From Cymodocea nodosa (lineage: Eukaryota > Streptophyta > Magnoliopsida > Alismatales > Cymodoceaceae), in the NCBI GenBank assembly GCA_036874045.1, contig CM072346.1, positions 12,996,001-13,060,000 of the forward strand: a stretch of 64,000 nt of DNA, written 5' to 3'. Positions 20,276 through 32,247 of this stretch are shown piece by piece. The notes beneath the pieces were generated by a model. The model saw only the letters and a program-made list of their open reading frames with translations, ran no database searches and was not told where the DNA came from. Positions within the stretch are counted from its first letter, which is position 1. The number at the start of each line of letters is the position of its first letter. Made by a program: the position numbers and the translations under genes.

Positions 20276-21990
20276 TTTTTCTTTTATAAAAATCCCCAAT
20301 CTATTATCAGGGTGGGAACCCGATCAAAAAGGAGGTATTACATGGTAAGATGAAGCTCAAAAAATGAACCAACCCAGAACAAAACAAAATAGGAAGGGAA
20401 AACTACAAACAGAAAAGCAAAAATCTCCACTGGTAACTTCGGTAGTTGCGAATCGCCCATTTATCCAAAAGGATCTGGCTACAGATCCCCAAAGGGAGAC
20501 CCTGCCCATACACACATTTTGGTTTAGAAAGTCTCCTCTTGGCTAGAGAATCTGCTACATGGTTGCTTCACGCAAGATGTGGTTAAAAGAGTGCACTTGG
20601 TTCAACATATCATAGAGGTTGCATCAAAAAGGGACAGCTTGTCCCACGGGGCAGCTCCTATCTCTTATAGCTTTAAAGGCAATAAAGGAATCAATCTCCA
20701 CCTCAAGCCTTCCCAAGTCAAGGCCAACATTCCTATATGTGAGCAGGGCCTAATGTAGTGCCTACAGTTCAGCCAAGACAACATTAGATAGGCCAAACTG
20801 ATCATGGAAAGGAAGAAGCAACTTGCCCTCAGCATCCCTAACAATTTTGCTCCCCACTGTACCCACACCAATCCCCTCCTGATTCACTACTCCATCACAA
20901 TTAAGCTTAAGATAAAACCATCAGGCCGTTTCCATCCACTCTATCTCATCAAAGGCCTTTTGGGCTCTAGGGACCTAAAGCCCAGGTTCAATCAAAATAT
21001 CAACTTCCTTCAACCTGCACCACAACTTGCCAAAGGTATGAGTGAAGATCTGTAAGTCCTCCTCAACCCTACGTCTAATTCTATCGAAGGAACCCTTTTG
21101 GTAGCCATAAATCACATTACATTGCTCCTTTCAACCCTCCCAAAGCATACTAGCCATCAAAAACTTAGTAGCATTGGTCGAGATCTTCTAACTGTTTCTG
21201 AATAGCATGGCCTTGATAAACCACAGCCACTACCCTTGATCACAAAGTTGGAGTTGTAATTTCCTATTGATCCATATTCTGCTTAAGATGGCCCAATCTC
21301 CCTCAAAGCAAAGGTGGTGGAAGCAATCAACTTGCCTAAATGAAAACCTCTCGTTTGAGCATCAACTTCCATTGGCAAAATGGATTGGAAGAGTCTCCAT
21401 AAGAAAAGGAAATTTTGGATGGCAAGAACTTATTCCATAGTCCCTTTCCCCATTTGACCAGGTCACGTCACTTTCAAATCATCTCTCACGCAGTTTTAAC
21501 CGTAAGGTCTCTTGTAGAAGTCCAATTCCACCTAAATTCATCCTCATTATCGGATATCAGATTAAGACCACTTTGGATTTTCTGCTTCACCCTATTTGAC
21601 ATCATAAAAGCCTCGATCATTTGATTATCAGCTGCTACTTCAGCCACAGACAAAGTCTTCGTCCCAAGCTTGAAGGTTGTGGTATCTGAAATAATGCCCC
21701 AAGAAATCCACCAGTCCCTCCAAAAACTAATGTCTCCCCTACCACCCATCCACCTAGTTGAGCGGGCAATGTGGCTCTATGGCAGTTGCATGTGCTGCCA
21801 TTTAGCAAGGGTATTGAGAGCCTCAGAGTTGAAGGGTAGACCATACTTCGTCATCATAACCTCAAGCCAAAGAGTCTTCTGTCATGATAGTCGCCAAGCC
21901 ATCTTCCTCCTTATGGCCAACATAACCTCATGTAGGTTGCGAAGTCCCAATCCACCTTCTTCCATTGCTTTAGTAATGATTTTATAGGAA
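20276..21990 (-). mobile_element. L1-type LINE, 3' half, minus strand
   Basis: From 21990 downward the minus strand reads a degraded LINE C-terminal polyprotein: GLGLRNLHEVMLAIRRKMAW, GGRGDISFWRDWWIS near 21740, and an RNase H block with LSNVVLAEL-like and LEVEIDSF-like motifs around 20690-20830. It ends at a typical LINE 3' tail (reverse complement of a GGGTGGGAACCCGATC block) and an A-rich run near 20277. Frameshifts and stops are frequent. Confidence 0.72.
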
Positions 21991-22729
21991 ATTAAATTTA
22001 TCTACTTTCCAAAGCATGTGTAAATCTAATCGTTTCCATTTACCATGGAATTTTAAAGGAATTCATATGAATCAAAGGTTGATATGCTTATTTTTATTTA
22101 GAAATTTTCATATAAATTAATAATTTTTACAATGTCAATATCAAGGAATCAAACTTCAACGTGTGTTGGCAAAACTGTGTCATTTTCTTAGGGTGAACAT
22201 GATAGTTGTATAGATATTACCCCCTATTTTTGGTATTCATGTCAGTGACATGCTGGCACTTCAACACGTTTTAGTTACATGGGAATTTTTTTTCTACATT
22301 GATTCTTGCACTACCTTCCACCAAAACATTATTTCCGCTTCTTATGTTACTTGTCCACCGTCTGTTTTGCAGGATACCCAAGAAAATAATGTCATGAATA
22401 GGGTAAATCTAGAGGAAAGTGGGGTTGATGGGTTAGGGTTGGGGCAAATATGGAGTAGGCCTACTGTCGGGGGACTCTTCTTTGATGAAAAGGGGGTGTA
22501 CTTTAGGAGGTGGATGGCAGACACATGTCATTTTCTTCACAAAGTCTGTTCACATGGAGCCTACGTTTGATCAAACCGCCTCTTTAAGGAGGTGGCCATA
22601 AAAATGGCTTAAATCTTGGCAGCAAAGTTGGATTTGTCAAGAAAGAGTTGATCCAAATCTCTCAGGGCAGGCATGGCAGGCATTGATGGGATCACAAGTG
22701 GTTGATTTTGTTGGGGTTGTTTTTGGGCA
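21991..22729 (+). other. Unassigned segment between two L1 parts
   Basis: AT-rich at 22000-22340, then a more balanced stretch open on the plus strand to 22570 with no recognised domain. It may be remnant LINE ORF1 sequence. I cannot support a gene here. Confidence 0.3.
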
Positions 22730-23045
22730 TCATGAAGATTGGCTTTTTGGAATGTCAAGAGGCATTGGTTAGCTAAAGAAATGCATAATGGTTAAATCAG
22801 AGTTATTGAGGTTCAAAGCAAAGGTATTGTGTTTAGAGGAATCAAAGCTTCAAAATGTGGATCTTGCTACAGCTCAATCGATTGGTGTAAGTATGTCACT
22901 AGTTTTCGTTCTAAGGAGGACATTGGTGCAACCAATGGCATCATCACCATGTGAGACTCATCATTGGTACTAGTGAGTCGAGATTTTGGCACTTGGCGTT
23001 TTGATGGGTTTGAAGACTGCAACGATAGTCTATACCCCCTAACAT
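22730..23045 (+). mobile_element. L1-type LINE endonuclease fragment, plus strand
   Basis: The plus strand reads FWNVKR, then after a shift SELLRFKAKVLCLEESKLQN, the start of the LINE apurinic-type endonuclease (catalytic Glu in EESK). A further shift gives NGIITM and DSSLV. The rest of the enzyme is missing. The orientation is opposite to the neighbouring 20.3-22.0 kb LINE half. The 23046-23411 gap holds nothing recognised and includes the 3' flank of the next gene. Confidence 0.68.
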
Positions 23046-23411
23046 TCAATTTGTATTTCTGTCTGAGTTGCATCTACTTCCTCAAATATCCATATTGTAT
23101 TTTTATTTAACATCAATTTATATTTTCTAATCTAATATCCATTAAGTATCTACATCCATATTTTAAGGATATGAACTTAGATTTCATATCCATATACTAT
23201 CGGTATCCATATTTCAATTTTAAAATATATAACAACACTCGTATCGTTGATTTCCCTAGATGTGCTACCAAGAATACCGTGGTCAAACAACCTTCAAAGG
23301 TGTCAATATTGCAGTGGACAGTTAGCATTTCAAAAAGTGTTCACAATGCAAAATAAATCATAAGAAATCAAAGATCAGGAAACCATAGGAACACATACTG
23401 GCATGATTGGA

Positions 23412-24212
23412 CTAATCAGAGGCGATCATGCCCGTCTTCCTTGCATAAGCAAAGATCCCGCCAGCATCGATTACAGGTCCGGCATCGCCAATGGGCTTCA
23501 AAGGATACTCCTTACCAGTGGTATGATTGACCAACTTGTTCTCCCCCATATCCACCGTCACAACATCGCCGGTCGTGCATTCCTTACGCAATCCCTCCAC
23601 CCCCGACTCTACGGGGTAGACCTCCCCTGTGGCCACCGAATTCCTAAAGAAGATTCTGGCATACGAATCGGCCACCACGGCCCGCACCCCAGCCGCGCCG
23701 AGGGCCACGGGTGCGTGCTCCCTCGACGACCCACAACCGAAGTTAGAACCCGCGATGAGGATGGGGTAGTGAGTGGTGGAGGAGATCGAATGTACGAATG
23801 GGATGGGGTAGAGCGTGTGGGGGAGGCCAACGAGGGCCAGGGAACCGAGCTTACGGTACTCGTCGGGCTTGGACGGGACTAGAGTCAGGTGCTCCGCGGG
23901 GATGATCTGGTCCGTGTCGATATTGTCTCCGAGGACGTAGCAAGGGCCATGGAATGAGGGAGGGGAGGGAGAGGGAGAGGGAGAGGGAGAGGGAGAGGAG
24001 GCGTCGGGTGCGGCGGCGACGCCGGTGGGTAGTACGATGGGTTTGGTGCGGGAGTGGAGGCTGAGGGGAACGGGGCAAGAGACGGAGGACTGGAATCTGA
24101 GGCGGCTGGCGTGTGGCGTAGAGAGGATGGTGGTACTGGAGTAGGAGGAGAGGAAGGGGATGGATCTCCGGGACGTGTTGACGGAGGACGGCGCCGCCTT
24201 CGCCATCGCCAT
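23412..24212 (-). CDS. IPMI SSU: 3-isopropylmalate dehydratase (isopropylmalate isomerase) small subunit, chloroplastic
   Basis: A single open frame of 266 codons, intronless like its Arabidopsis relatives. With the large subunit it converts 2-isopropylmalate to 3-isopropylmalate in leucine synthesis, in the chloroplast stroma. Residues 1 to about 60 are Ser/Thr/Arg-rich and low in acids, a plausible transit peptide. A Ser-Pro repeat (about 73-84) links to the LeuD/aconitase swivel domain: NIDTDQIIP at 97-105, GSNFGCGSSREHAP at 155-168, the NSVATGE block near 191-197 and DAGGIFAYARKTGMI near the end. All blocks expected for this family are present and the length is normal. The ATG at 24212 is chosen because it precedes the transit-like region; another Met lies two codons further. 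Which small-subunit paralogue it is cannot be told from sequence alone. Confidence 0.93.
   Translation of the reverse strand: MAMAKAAPSSVNTSRRSIPFLSSYSSTTILSTPHASRLRFQSSVSCPVPLSLHSRTKPIVLPTGVAAAPDASSPSPSPSPSPSPPSFHGPCYVLGDNIDTDQIIPAEHLTLVPSKPDEYRKLGSLALVGLPHTLYPIPFVHSISSTTHYPILIAGSNFGCGSSREHAPVALGAAGVRAVVADSYARIFFRNSVATGEVYPVESGVEGLRKECTTGDVVTVDMGENKLVNHTTGKEYPLKPIGDAGPVIDAGGIFAYARKTGMIASD
23965..23997. repeat. GGGAGA microsatellite inside the IPMI coding region
   Basis: A purine-rich hexanucleotide repeat on the plus strand. It encodes the Ser-Pro run on the minus strand, between transit peptide and catalytic domain. Its unit length keeps the frame. Confidence 0.85.
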
Positions 24213-24387
24213 GGCAGTGTTAGCGTTGTGGGAAGTGGAAGATCCCCCGGTTACAATACCAGCAATACGATATGATGATTATGTTAAATTAACAGGGTAA
24301 TTAATTTTGCGAAGGAATCTGAAATTTTTAACGTTAAATTGTTTTTAAAATTATTATATTATTTTTATAAATAATATATTAAATTCA

Positions 24388-24390
<3 letters not shown>

Positions 24391-24428
<38 letters not shown>
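24391..24428. repeat. (AT)19 microsatellite
   Basis: A perfect AT dinucleotide run, about 180 bp upstream of the IPMI start codon. Confidence 0.95.
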
Positions 24429-24433
<5 letters not shown>

Positions 24434-24842
24434 ATTATTTACAGAATTGATATACCATCTTTTAGATGATATATCGAATTTGATTATGTAAGAACAAAAG
24501 AGAAAGATTGGTCGATCAAAAATTAGATCGACAATATAAACGGTCGACACACATAACAATCAATCTATTACATGTATAACCTTTCGAGAGTTTTTAGGTA
24601 TTTTCCAAAAAATATGTCTGTTATCAATTTTCATCGTTCTCTTTCTCGTCAAATTTTAAATACACAAAAAAATATCCCTAGATTTAGGCAAAATCGCTGA
24701 CATTAGACCTGAGACCCGATTTGGATCATATACACGAGTTTAAATGGGTTGGGCTTGACCACGTCCACACTTTCCCAAGCCAGCCCATATTAAATTTGGT
24801 CATGACCCTCTTTCTAATACTTGAGATTAACCCCATCCGACC

Positions 24843-25005
24843 CGATTTAAAATAACAAGTTAAGATAGTCGAGTCAAACTGGTCATTTTTTGAAATAATT
24901 TTAATCATTTTATAGATCATTTAAGATTTAAAATAACAAGTTAAGATGGTAGAGTCACACTGGTCATTTTTTGATATAATTTTAATCATTTTGTAGATCA
25001 TTTTA
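24843..25005. repeat. Tandem duplication of about 81 bp
   Basis: GATTTAAAATAACAAGTTAA starts at 24843 and again near 24925, each followed by GAGTCA and ACTGGTCATTTTTTGA. The two copies differ by a handful of bases. From 25006 to 25439 the sequence is AT-rich without structure I can name. Confidence 0.8.
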
Positions 25006-25439
25006 ATTTTTTTTATATTTTCAATTAAATGCAAACATTAATATAGGCATTCATTTACCAATTAATAATAAAGGAACTATCTTATTAATGAATTTTGATA
25101 ATAAAGTATTTAAAGTCATGTATTATATAGTCAATCATTCAAATATATGAAATCTAACCTATCTAAAATACTAGCTAAATTGGTATGCAGATTAGTGTAC
25201 CGTGTAATGTGAACCCTAATTTCTTGAAAGTCAATCAATATACTGATGGAAGAATTGGTACGCCGTTGGATCTAAATCCTAGACAAATGGTACGTTGATT
25301 TGTAGTCACAGTACTTATCCCTTCTTTAGAAAGCATATGTCATTCTTGATATGATAAATACTTTGATATTAGTAAATGGTATATCATTCTTGATCTAATA
25401 AATACTTTTCTTCAAAATGATATATCAATAAATGGCATG

Positions 25440-26350
25440 TTTTTCATATTTTATATAATTTAAGCTTGTATCTAAGAGCATATGATATTTTAGATAATTC
25501 AATTTTGTATTTAAGAGTATATGATATTTTAAATAGTTTACACTTATATCTATAAACATGTAATGCTTCAAATAGTTTAAACTCATATCTAAGAGTAATT
25601 ATGATATTCTAAACATGTGGGGGGGGGGTATATTGGTAATTTGGTCATGTATAGGGGCATTTCAATAATTTATCCATATGTAGGGGTATTTTGGTAAGTT
25701 AAATATGTGTAGGGGTATTTTGATAATTTGGTCATGCACAAGAGTAATTTGGTAAGTTAGCCATATGTAAGGATAATTCGATAATTTAATCATGCATAGG
25801 AGTATTTTGGTAAGTTATGACACGTATATGAATATTTTAGTAATTGGAGATTTATAAGGATATTTTGATAATTTTATATGTATAGGGATGTTTTGGTAAA
25901 TTCGTCACATCCACATGTTTTCTCTACTATTTTAACATTTATATATATACCTTTATATCAAAATATAGTTTAATAGTTTACACACTTATCCAAAAAATTA
26001 TATATTTTCTTATATTTTAGATAATTTAAACTCGTATTCAAGAGTTATATAATATTTTAAATATTTTAAGCTCATATTTAGGAGAAATATGATATTTCAA
26101 ATGATCTAGGTTTGTATCTAAAAATTGTGATATTTCAAATAGTTTTGTTTTGTATCTAGAAATATTGTAATATTTTAGACAGTTTAGGTTTTTATAAAGA
26201 AGTATTGATATTTTTAAACATTTAAATATATGTATGAATTTTTAATATCCAAATTTATATTTTAGATAAAAGTATTATATATTTTTAAATACTTAGACTG
26301 ATGTTTTAGATAATTTAGACTCATATTTAAGAATACTATAATATTTTAAT
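25440..26350. repeat. Compound minisatellite (about 41-bp and about 36-bp units)
   Basis: The outer parts (25440-25615 and 25980-26350) repeat a TATGATATTTTAGATAATTT-like unit with 'ACTCATATCTAAGAG', about 40 bp apart. The centre (25618-25905) repeats a different unit, 'GGGGTATTTTGGTAA' plus 'GTCATGTATA', about 36 bp apart and roughly eight copies. One array appears to sit inside the other. Confidence 0.75.
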
Positions 26351-26399
26351 TATTCAGATATTTAAATATTTCTCAAAGATATTTCTTTCAACTTTATTT

Positions 26400-27070
26400 T
26401 TTTTTGAAGATACTTAAATATTTGACTTTACATATCCAATTTGTATGCATCAACTATAACATTTATCCGGCACAACATATATTTTCATTGTTTAATTCTT
26501 CTTTTTTTCCTTCTCATATTCTATTTTATACATGCATATGTGTGCAGGGAAACAAGATGTATCTTTCTTTAGATGCATGTGTATTTACCATGTATGTACT
26601 TGATTTTTGTTTGATGCATATATGATCCATCCCATATATACGTATGCTTCGTGGAAAATACATTTAGTTTCTTATATATACATGTATTTGATCTTATACT
26701 CGTTAATCATGCATACTTATTTATTTATTATCCACAAGTACGTGTTACCGTACTTCTTTCATCGTCGGTCAATAATGCCCATTGGATCACGTCCGAACAA
26801 TACTTTTTTTCTCTTTCTTATTTCATTACTTTTTTTATTTTTTATTATATTTTATCATCATTCATTTCTTTTAGTGTATTCACATGCATGTCACGTTTTA
26901 ACGTATACATCACAACTTTATTTTATTTTATTTTTTCTTCGGCTGTCCACCGTTCCGTCTGTCTCTTCGTCGTTTCCTTTTTTTTTTTTTTTTACTGTAT
27001 TTTTTTTTTACCTTCTTTTATTTATTATTATTTCTTCCTTTCCTTTTCTTTTCTTTTTCATTCACGATAA
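26400..27070 (+). other. Pyrimidine-rich low-complexity stretch
   Basis: Long T-rich and TTC-rich runs keep frames open up to 163 codons, but the peptides are Phe/Ser/Leu/Tyr strings with no domain. I do not call a gene. Confidence 0.6.
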
Positions 27071-27074
27071 ATTT

Positions 27075-27285
27075 AAGAAAATACCACTGCAACAGTGATA
27101 ACGGATCAAAAGTGAATATTCATAAAGTCATCATTATAACTGTATAAAAGGGTGAATGACAAACAACATAAATTTTACATGAAATCGTCCCTACAACTCT
27201 GTAGAAGAGTTGAGAGTGACAATAATAAAGTTTTACATAAAATTATCACTGTAATTATGCAAAAGAGTCAAAAGTGATAACAACG
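27075..27285. repeat. Degenerate tandem repeat, period about 75 bp
   Basis: Three rough copies of 'TTTTACATGAAATCGTC...AACTCTGTA' followed by AAAGAGT and AGTGA. No coding potential. Confidence 0.5.
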
Positions 27286-30200
27286 TATTATTATTATTAT
27301 TATTATCCGTTGCTCTCTCTTTTTTATTGCTACTTTTTTCCCTTGCTGTTTCTTTTTTATCACATCCCCTTCCTTCTTCTTCTCCGACGACGGCGGCTCA
27401 TACCAGCCAGCGGAGTTCGAGCTCGTGCGAGGACGAGCGGCGACGGAAACTTGCTGGTCTGCGATATTAGGCCAACGGGGGCTTCTGTGGAGGAAGCATT
27501 CTCGAGTGACGGGAAAATACCAGCAGACTTCGTGGGCAAATTCACTTCCAACCCCTACAGTCTTCCGGTGGGGAGGATCTCACTTCGTCGGAGAGTTTCT
27601 TTTTTTGGCTGTTGTTTTTTCCTTTTATGTTTAGGAGGAGGTGGGGTCTTCCGGTGGCTGGTGCAGCAGTTCAAGATCGGACCCTGGCTTGTTTTTTCAG
27701 CTGGTCCGTGAACATCTGAACATGGTGGTGGAACGATGCTCAAGATCGGAACAGTTCGTCGGATGATGACGTCCACAATGATGGCCACTACCTTCAATGT
27801 TCCATCCATTTTGAGGACTTTGGTTGATGACGACGGCGTTATGGGCAATGAATGATGGGGCGTTATTATTTCAGTTTCTTGGGACCAAAGGTGAAGTGAG
27901 AGGACTTGGGTTGTGCGGTAGAAGTCCCACTCGATCAGATACTGCACCAGATTATGCTGTAGATTAGAGCATTAATGGACTATGGATGCATCTTTTCTTG
28001 CTGGTAGTGGTAGCAAGACAAAAGTGGTCCCAGCTCCAATGAATTCCTTCTGTTCGTGTTATTGAATATTGGTTGATGCATGGCATATATATAAGATAAT
28101 GGTGCATTGGATTTAGGACTACTGTTTTGATATTACCATCCTCCTTAAAAATGGAAACAGAAATGAAAGAGCACTAGTGTCCTTTTCCATAACCAGAGGA
28201 AAAGTTCTGGACTCATAGTCTAAATAATGTATGGCAAAAACATCTGAGGACCTTTGGGATGTATGGATTTATTGAGTAAACATCAATATACATAGATAGC
28301 CACACAATCCAAAGGAAGAAAAGAATAGGACTGACAGAGTCATCATCTAGTCTATTAAAGAAAAACTAGGAAATCTTTAGTGAAGGTGCGAGTGTAATGT
28401 GTATGTGAGATAATTAGTTCAACAAAGTAAAGTTAGGTAAATACCTTCAGTGTGCATGAAAAAAGTGCTAAGCATCCTCACATATATACTTGAATTATTC
28501 AATCAGTGGGCCACTCAATTTTACAAGTGTTAGGTACATGTGATGTGAACCAACATGATTGGTGTGGCTTGGGTATCCCTTGAGAGAGGAATGAACTCAT
28601 GCGATTCTAGGAATGAACTGTAAAGAGAGGAAGGTTGGCAAGAGGATACTGTCCAGAGCAACTTTCCAAGGACAATCTCTTACCATACTCACCAAGGAAA
28701 GTCACTTTAGCCCATTTAGAAAGTGTTCCAAAAGATATTTCAGGGGTGAGGCACAAGGAGAAGGGACTTTGAACCTTATCCTAATGTGTGTGTGTGTGTG
28801 TGTGAGCAAGAGGACAAGGTGATGTACAAGCAATGGCATAGGACGATGTGTGTGGGCTTCCAGTGGCATGGGGTAAGAGGGTGATGCACTAGTGCGACAA
28901 GGAAGGCATTTTTCCATCAGATTTACAGGTTGAGGGTCAAGAAAAACCAAAGAAGCATGGGTGTTTTCCCCTTTTATATGGGTTCCTTTCAATTCCATCA
29001 TTTTCCTTGGCCCTTGAACTCTTACCTTACCAATAAAACCATGCCGCCCGCCCACGCCCTTATCCTTTCCTCAATTATACACAAAGAAAGCGGGGGGTGG
29101 GGGGAATGGGATAAACAATGAAAGTGGAGGTCTCATGGAGGGAAGATGTGAATGATGAGAGGTCCACTAACATCTCCAATTTCTCTATTAATACTCGTGG
29201 CTTTTATCATGCTAAGAAAAGAAGGGGAGATGCGCGCATGGTAGTAATGAAATCATGCTAGAAAACCAAGACTAGTGACTTAAAATGAGGTTAGTAGCAT
29301 GCAAGTTGGTGAGGGTAGTGTTTGAAGCACCAAATCCTCATCCTCACCACGTACAATGGGCTATGCAAGCAAGGTAGGGGGAGTTTATACACGTCTGAAA
29401 CTTCTAAAGACAAACAACAAAATACTCTAAGACAACCATCAACCGATTGAGTGAGAAGGACCTCCGCAATATCAATTTCAAGATTTCTTTTTCCATGAAA
29501 GCACTCCTATCTTAATGAATTAGGATTTGCACCACGAAGTCTGCCCTTTGTCAATAACATTCACCTTAAATAAATATGAAAACACATAAGAAATTTATTA
29601 AGATTAAAATTTCATCGATTTATAAAAGGTTTTTAATTAACAAAATTTATCATCTATGCATTTTATGGAGATATATATTTGGCGACAATTACTTTACTTG
29701 GCTATAAAAATATGCAAACGTCTTTCAATAATCGTTATCAATTGTTTTATTTATATATACGAAATTATAAATCGCATTAAAACAGTGAATGTAAAAATAG
29801 TTGAGTTTTGCAGCTTCTCGATCTTAAACCACTAAATTATTTTCATATGCTAGATTAAAATATTTTTTATATCTAAAAACTATAAAAATTTGTTCTTATA
29901 TCTAAGCCTCTTTTATTATACACCAGAGATGGTCCCACATTGCATAGATTGATATTTTGTCTGTCTAAATAGTCCAAGGTACATAATAGTTCAAATATTC
30001 CTTATCATATATTGATGATAACCTCATTAGTTATTATTTTTTATTAAGGTTATTATCGTAAACAATGTTTATTTATCTATAACTACGGTATGTGCCAGAT
30101 GTAAACATTAGATAAAAATTATACAAAAATATACTCATTAATCAAGACCTCTCTCAATTAAAAAATATATTTAGAAACTTACCTATGAGTAAAGATGTTA

Positions 30201-32079
30201 AAAAAGGAGTAAATTTGAGATGTAGTAATGGAGTATAATTAAATAAGAAGATAATTTGTTGTTATCCCCAAGTTGCATATAAAATCACATATATACTAGC
30301 AATGGTTCTCATGTTAATTTTGCATGAGTTACTTTTTAATATATTAGATTCAAAATTCTTACTAAAAGTTATCGTTGAAGTTACCGATAGGGTGTTGAAT
30401 ATGGTGGTAGTGATGTTGTAGACTAATGTTTGAGGGTGATAGAATTTAGAGAGAGAGAAAATTTTCTTTTAGGCTTGTGGGGTCTTTTACCTTTGGAATC
30501 TAATGGAATGAATGTAATGGTGCGATTTTTGAAGGAAGAGAATCTGTTTGGTGCAGCAGCAAGAACAGAATAATAGTAGATGTGATTGACAGGCTATGTT
30601 TTACTCAATTGTTTTATTTGTTCTAGATTTCTTGGGGCTGCCTATAGGCCTTTTTGTAAATAATGGACAATTTCTTCCATTGTCCTTTTCCTTCCCTCTT
30701 CTATTTGCTTGGTTTTTAATTAAAATTGTCATTGGATTTTAGGTCCCTTTAATATCTGAACATATTTATCAAAGCGGGAAATAATAAACTAATTACAATA
30801 AATACATAAAGATCAATTCGTACAATGAATTTTAACCAAACATGATAATTTGATCGGTTCATCTAGTAAATATATAGAGATCTAATTAAATGTTAAATGA
30901 TACATAAAGATCTAATTATATAACATGTTAATCGATTAATCTAAGTAATTAATTCATCTTTTAATTATATTTTGACTAATTACTTCAACTCACTAATTAA
31001 GAACTTCAACAATAAATTAATTACAAATAATCACGTTACATTATTATTATAAATAAATACATATAAATCAATTCTATTTAATTCTATCATGTGTATAGAT
31101 ATTTAAATTTAAATTTTTATTAAATTTCTTAACGTACATGAACATTTAAATTTTATTTTTATTAAATTTTATAAAATTCAAATTTCATGAAATTCAATTC
31201 GAAAATGTCTAAATAAACTCTAGGTGCGGAAGAAATTTTCCGTGAATTCAAATCTCATTGACATAAAAAAAAAAATAAAAATTGAAATACATGAAGGATA
31301 TCTTAAGAATGCGTATAAAAAAAGTGTCCATGTTTATCATATCACAGACGGGATTTGACTTTGAAGGTGTCAATCGGGACAATACCTCAAGTAAGTAGTC
31401 CACAAACTAGGGATACTACTCGAAAGCGTTTACGCGAAAAAGGGGAGGGATTAATAATCTGAAAATTAAGACGAAAACAACAACAACAACAATAAATAAA
31501 TAAAAAATCATCATCGCTGAAGATAAGTAAGAGCGTAGGTGGGATCAGTGTTGTGTATCCTCCCCATGGAACGTGTGGGTTTCATTTGCTCGACCTGGGC
31601 CCTTGCCACCATAAGCAGCTTCCTTTACAGCTACGAGAGTACAGGGACGCGCTCAACTTGCATGAGTGATTCGGTGCAAAAGGACGAATGATTTCGACGT
31701 ATGCTTGGACTTTAGTAGAGAACGAATATAATATATATCGCATGGAAAATTCAAACATCAATTCGCTCACGTTAAAATCGTTTTAATCGCGTTCATATTT
31801 TGCTTCGGAAACCCGCCAGAAACCACCACTTTCATGCCTTTCTTTTATCTCCCCCACTGAGTGAGAGACGTTCTGCAGACGTCTCTCTTATTATATTATA
31901 TTATATTTATGTTTTGGAGATATTATGGGGGTGTGGTTCTGGACTAGTGTCGCATGAGAAAAGCATGTAATAATGCCAGAGTACTTTCTGAATTGGTGTC
32001 CACTAGCTAGCTATGTATCCTAATGCATTATTTTGGAGATCGTTGAAATTTAAATGTAAGAAAAGATAGACAGAATCCA
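27286..32079. other. Gene-poor interval
   Basis: 27360-27720 is GC-richer and open for 145 codons on the plus strand, but no family is recognised. A (TG)10 repeat lies at 28785-28804. From 29500 to 31900 the sequence is very AT-rich. I see no exon or RNA gene that I can defend. Confidence 0.4.
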
Positions 32080-32102
32080 GGGGGGGGGGGGGGGGGGGGG
32101 GG
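32080..32102 (+). repeat. G23 homopolymer
   Basis: An uninterrupted run of 23 G, followed by AGGG, about 145 bp past the ERF stop codon. It could form a G-quadruplex or mark an assembly-sensitive site. Confidence 0.9.
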
Positions 32103-32247
32103 AGGGAACTCCCTTACGTGCAGAAATAGAAACCAGGGCCGGGGGATCATCATCATGGCAAAAAAAAAATACCATTAAATAAAAGAATAAAAGATCTCTT
32201 AATTACACAAGACGGGACTCATGGCTTTTCTCTCCTTCCTAACATCA

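Noticed and set aside
23403-23882. 159-codon plus-strand frame over the IPMI small subunit gene
   Set aside because: It is an antisense shadow of the GC-rich coding region. The minus-strand frame has clear LeuD motifs and this one has none.
26607-27098. 163-codon frame with long hydrophobic runs, superficially membrane-like
   Set aside because: It consists of T-rich low-complexity DNA read as Phe/Ser/Tyr. Two overlapping frames look alike, and there is no conserved motif.
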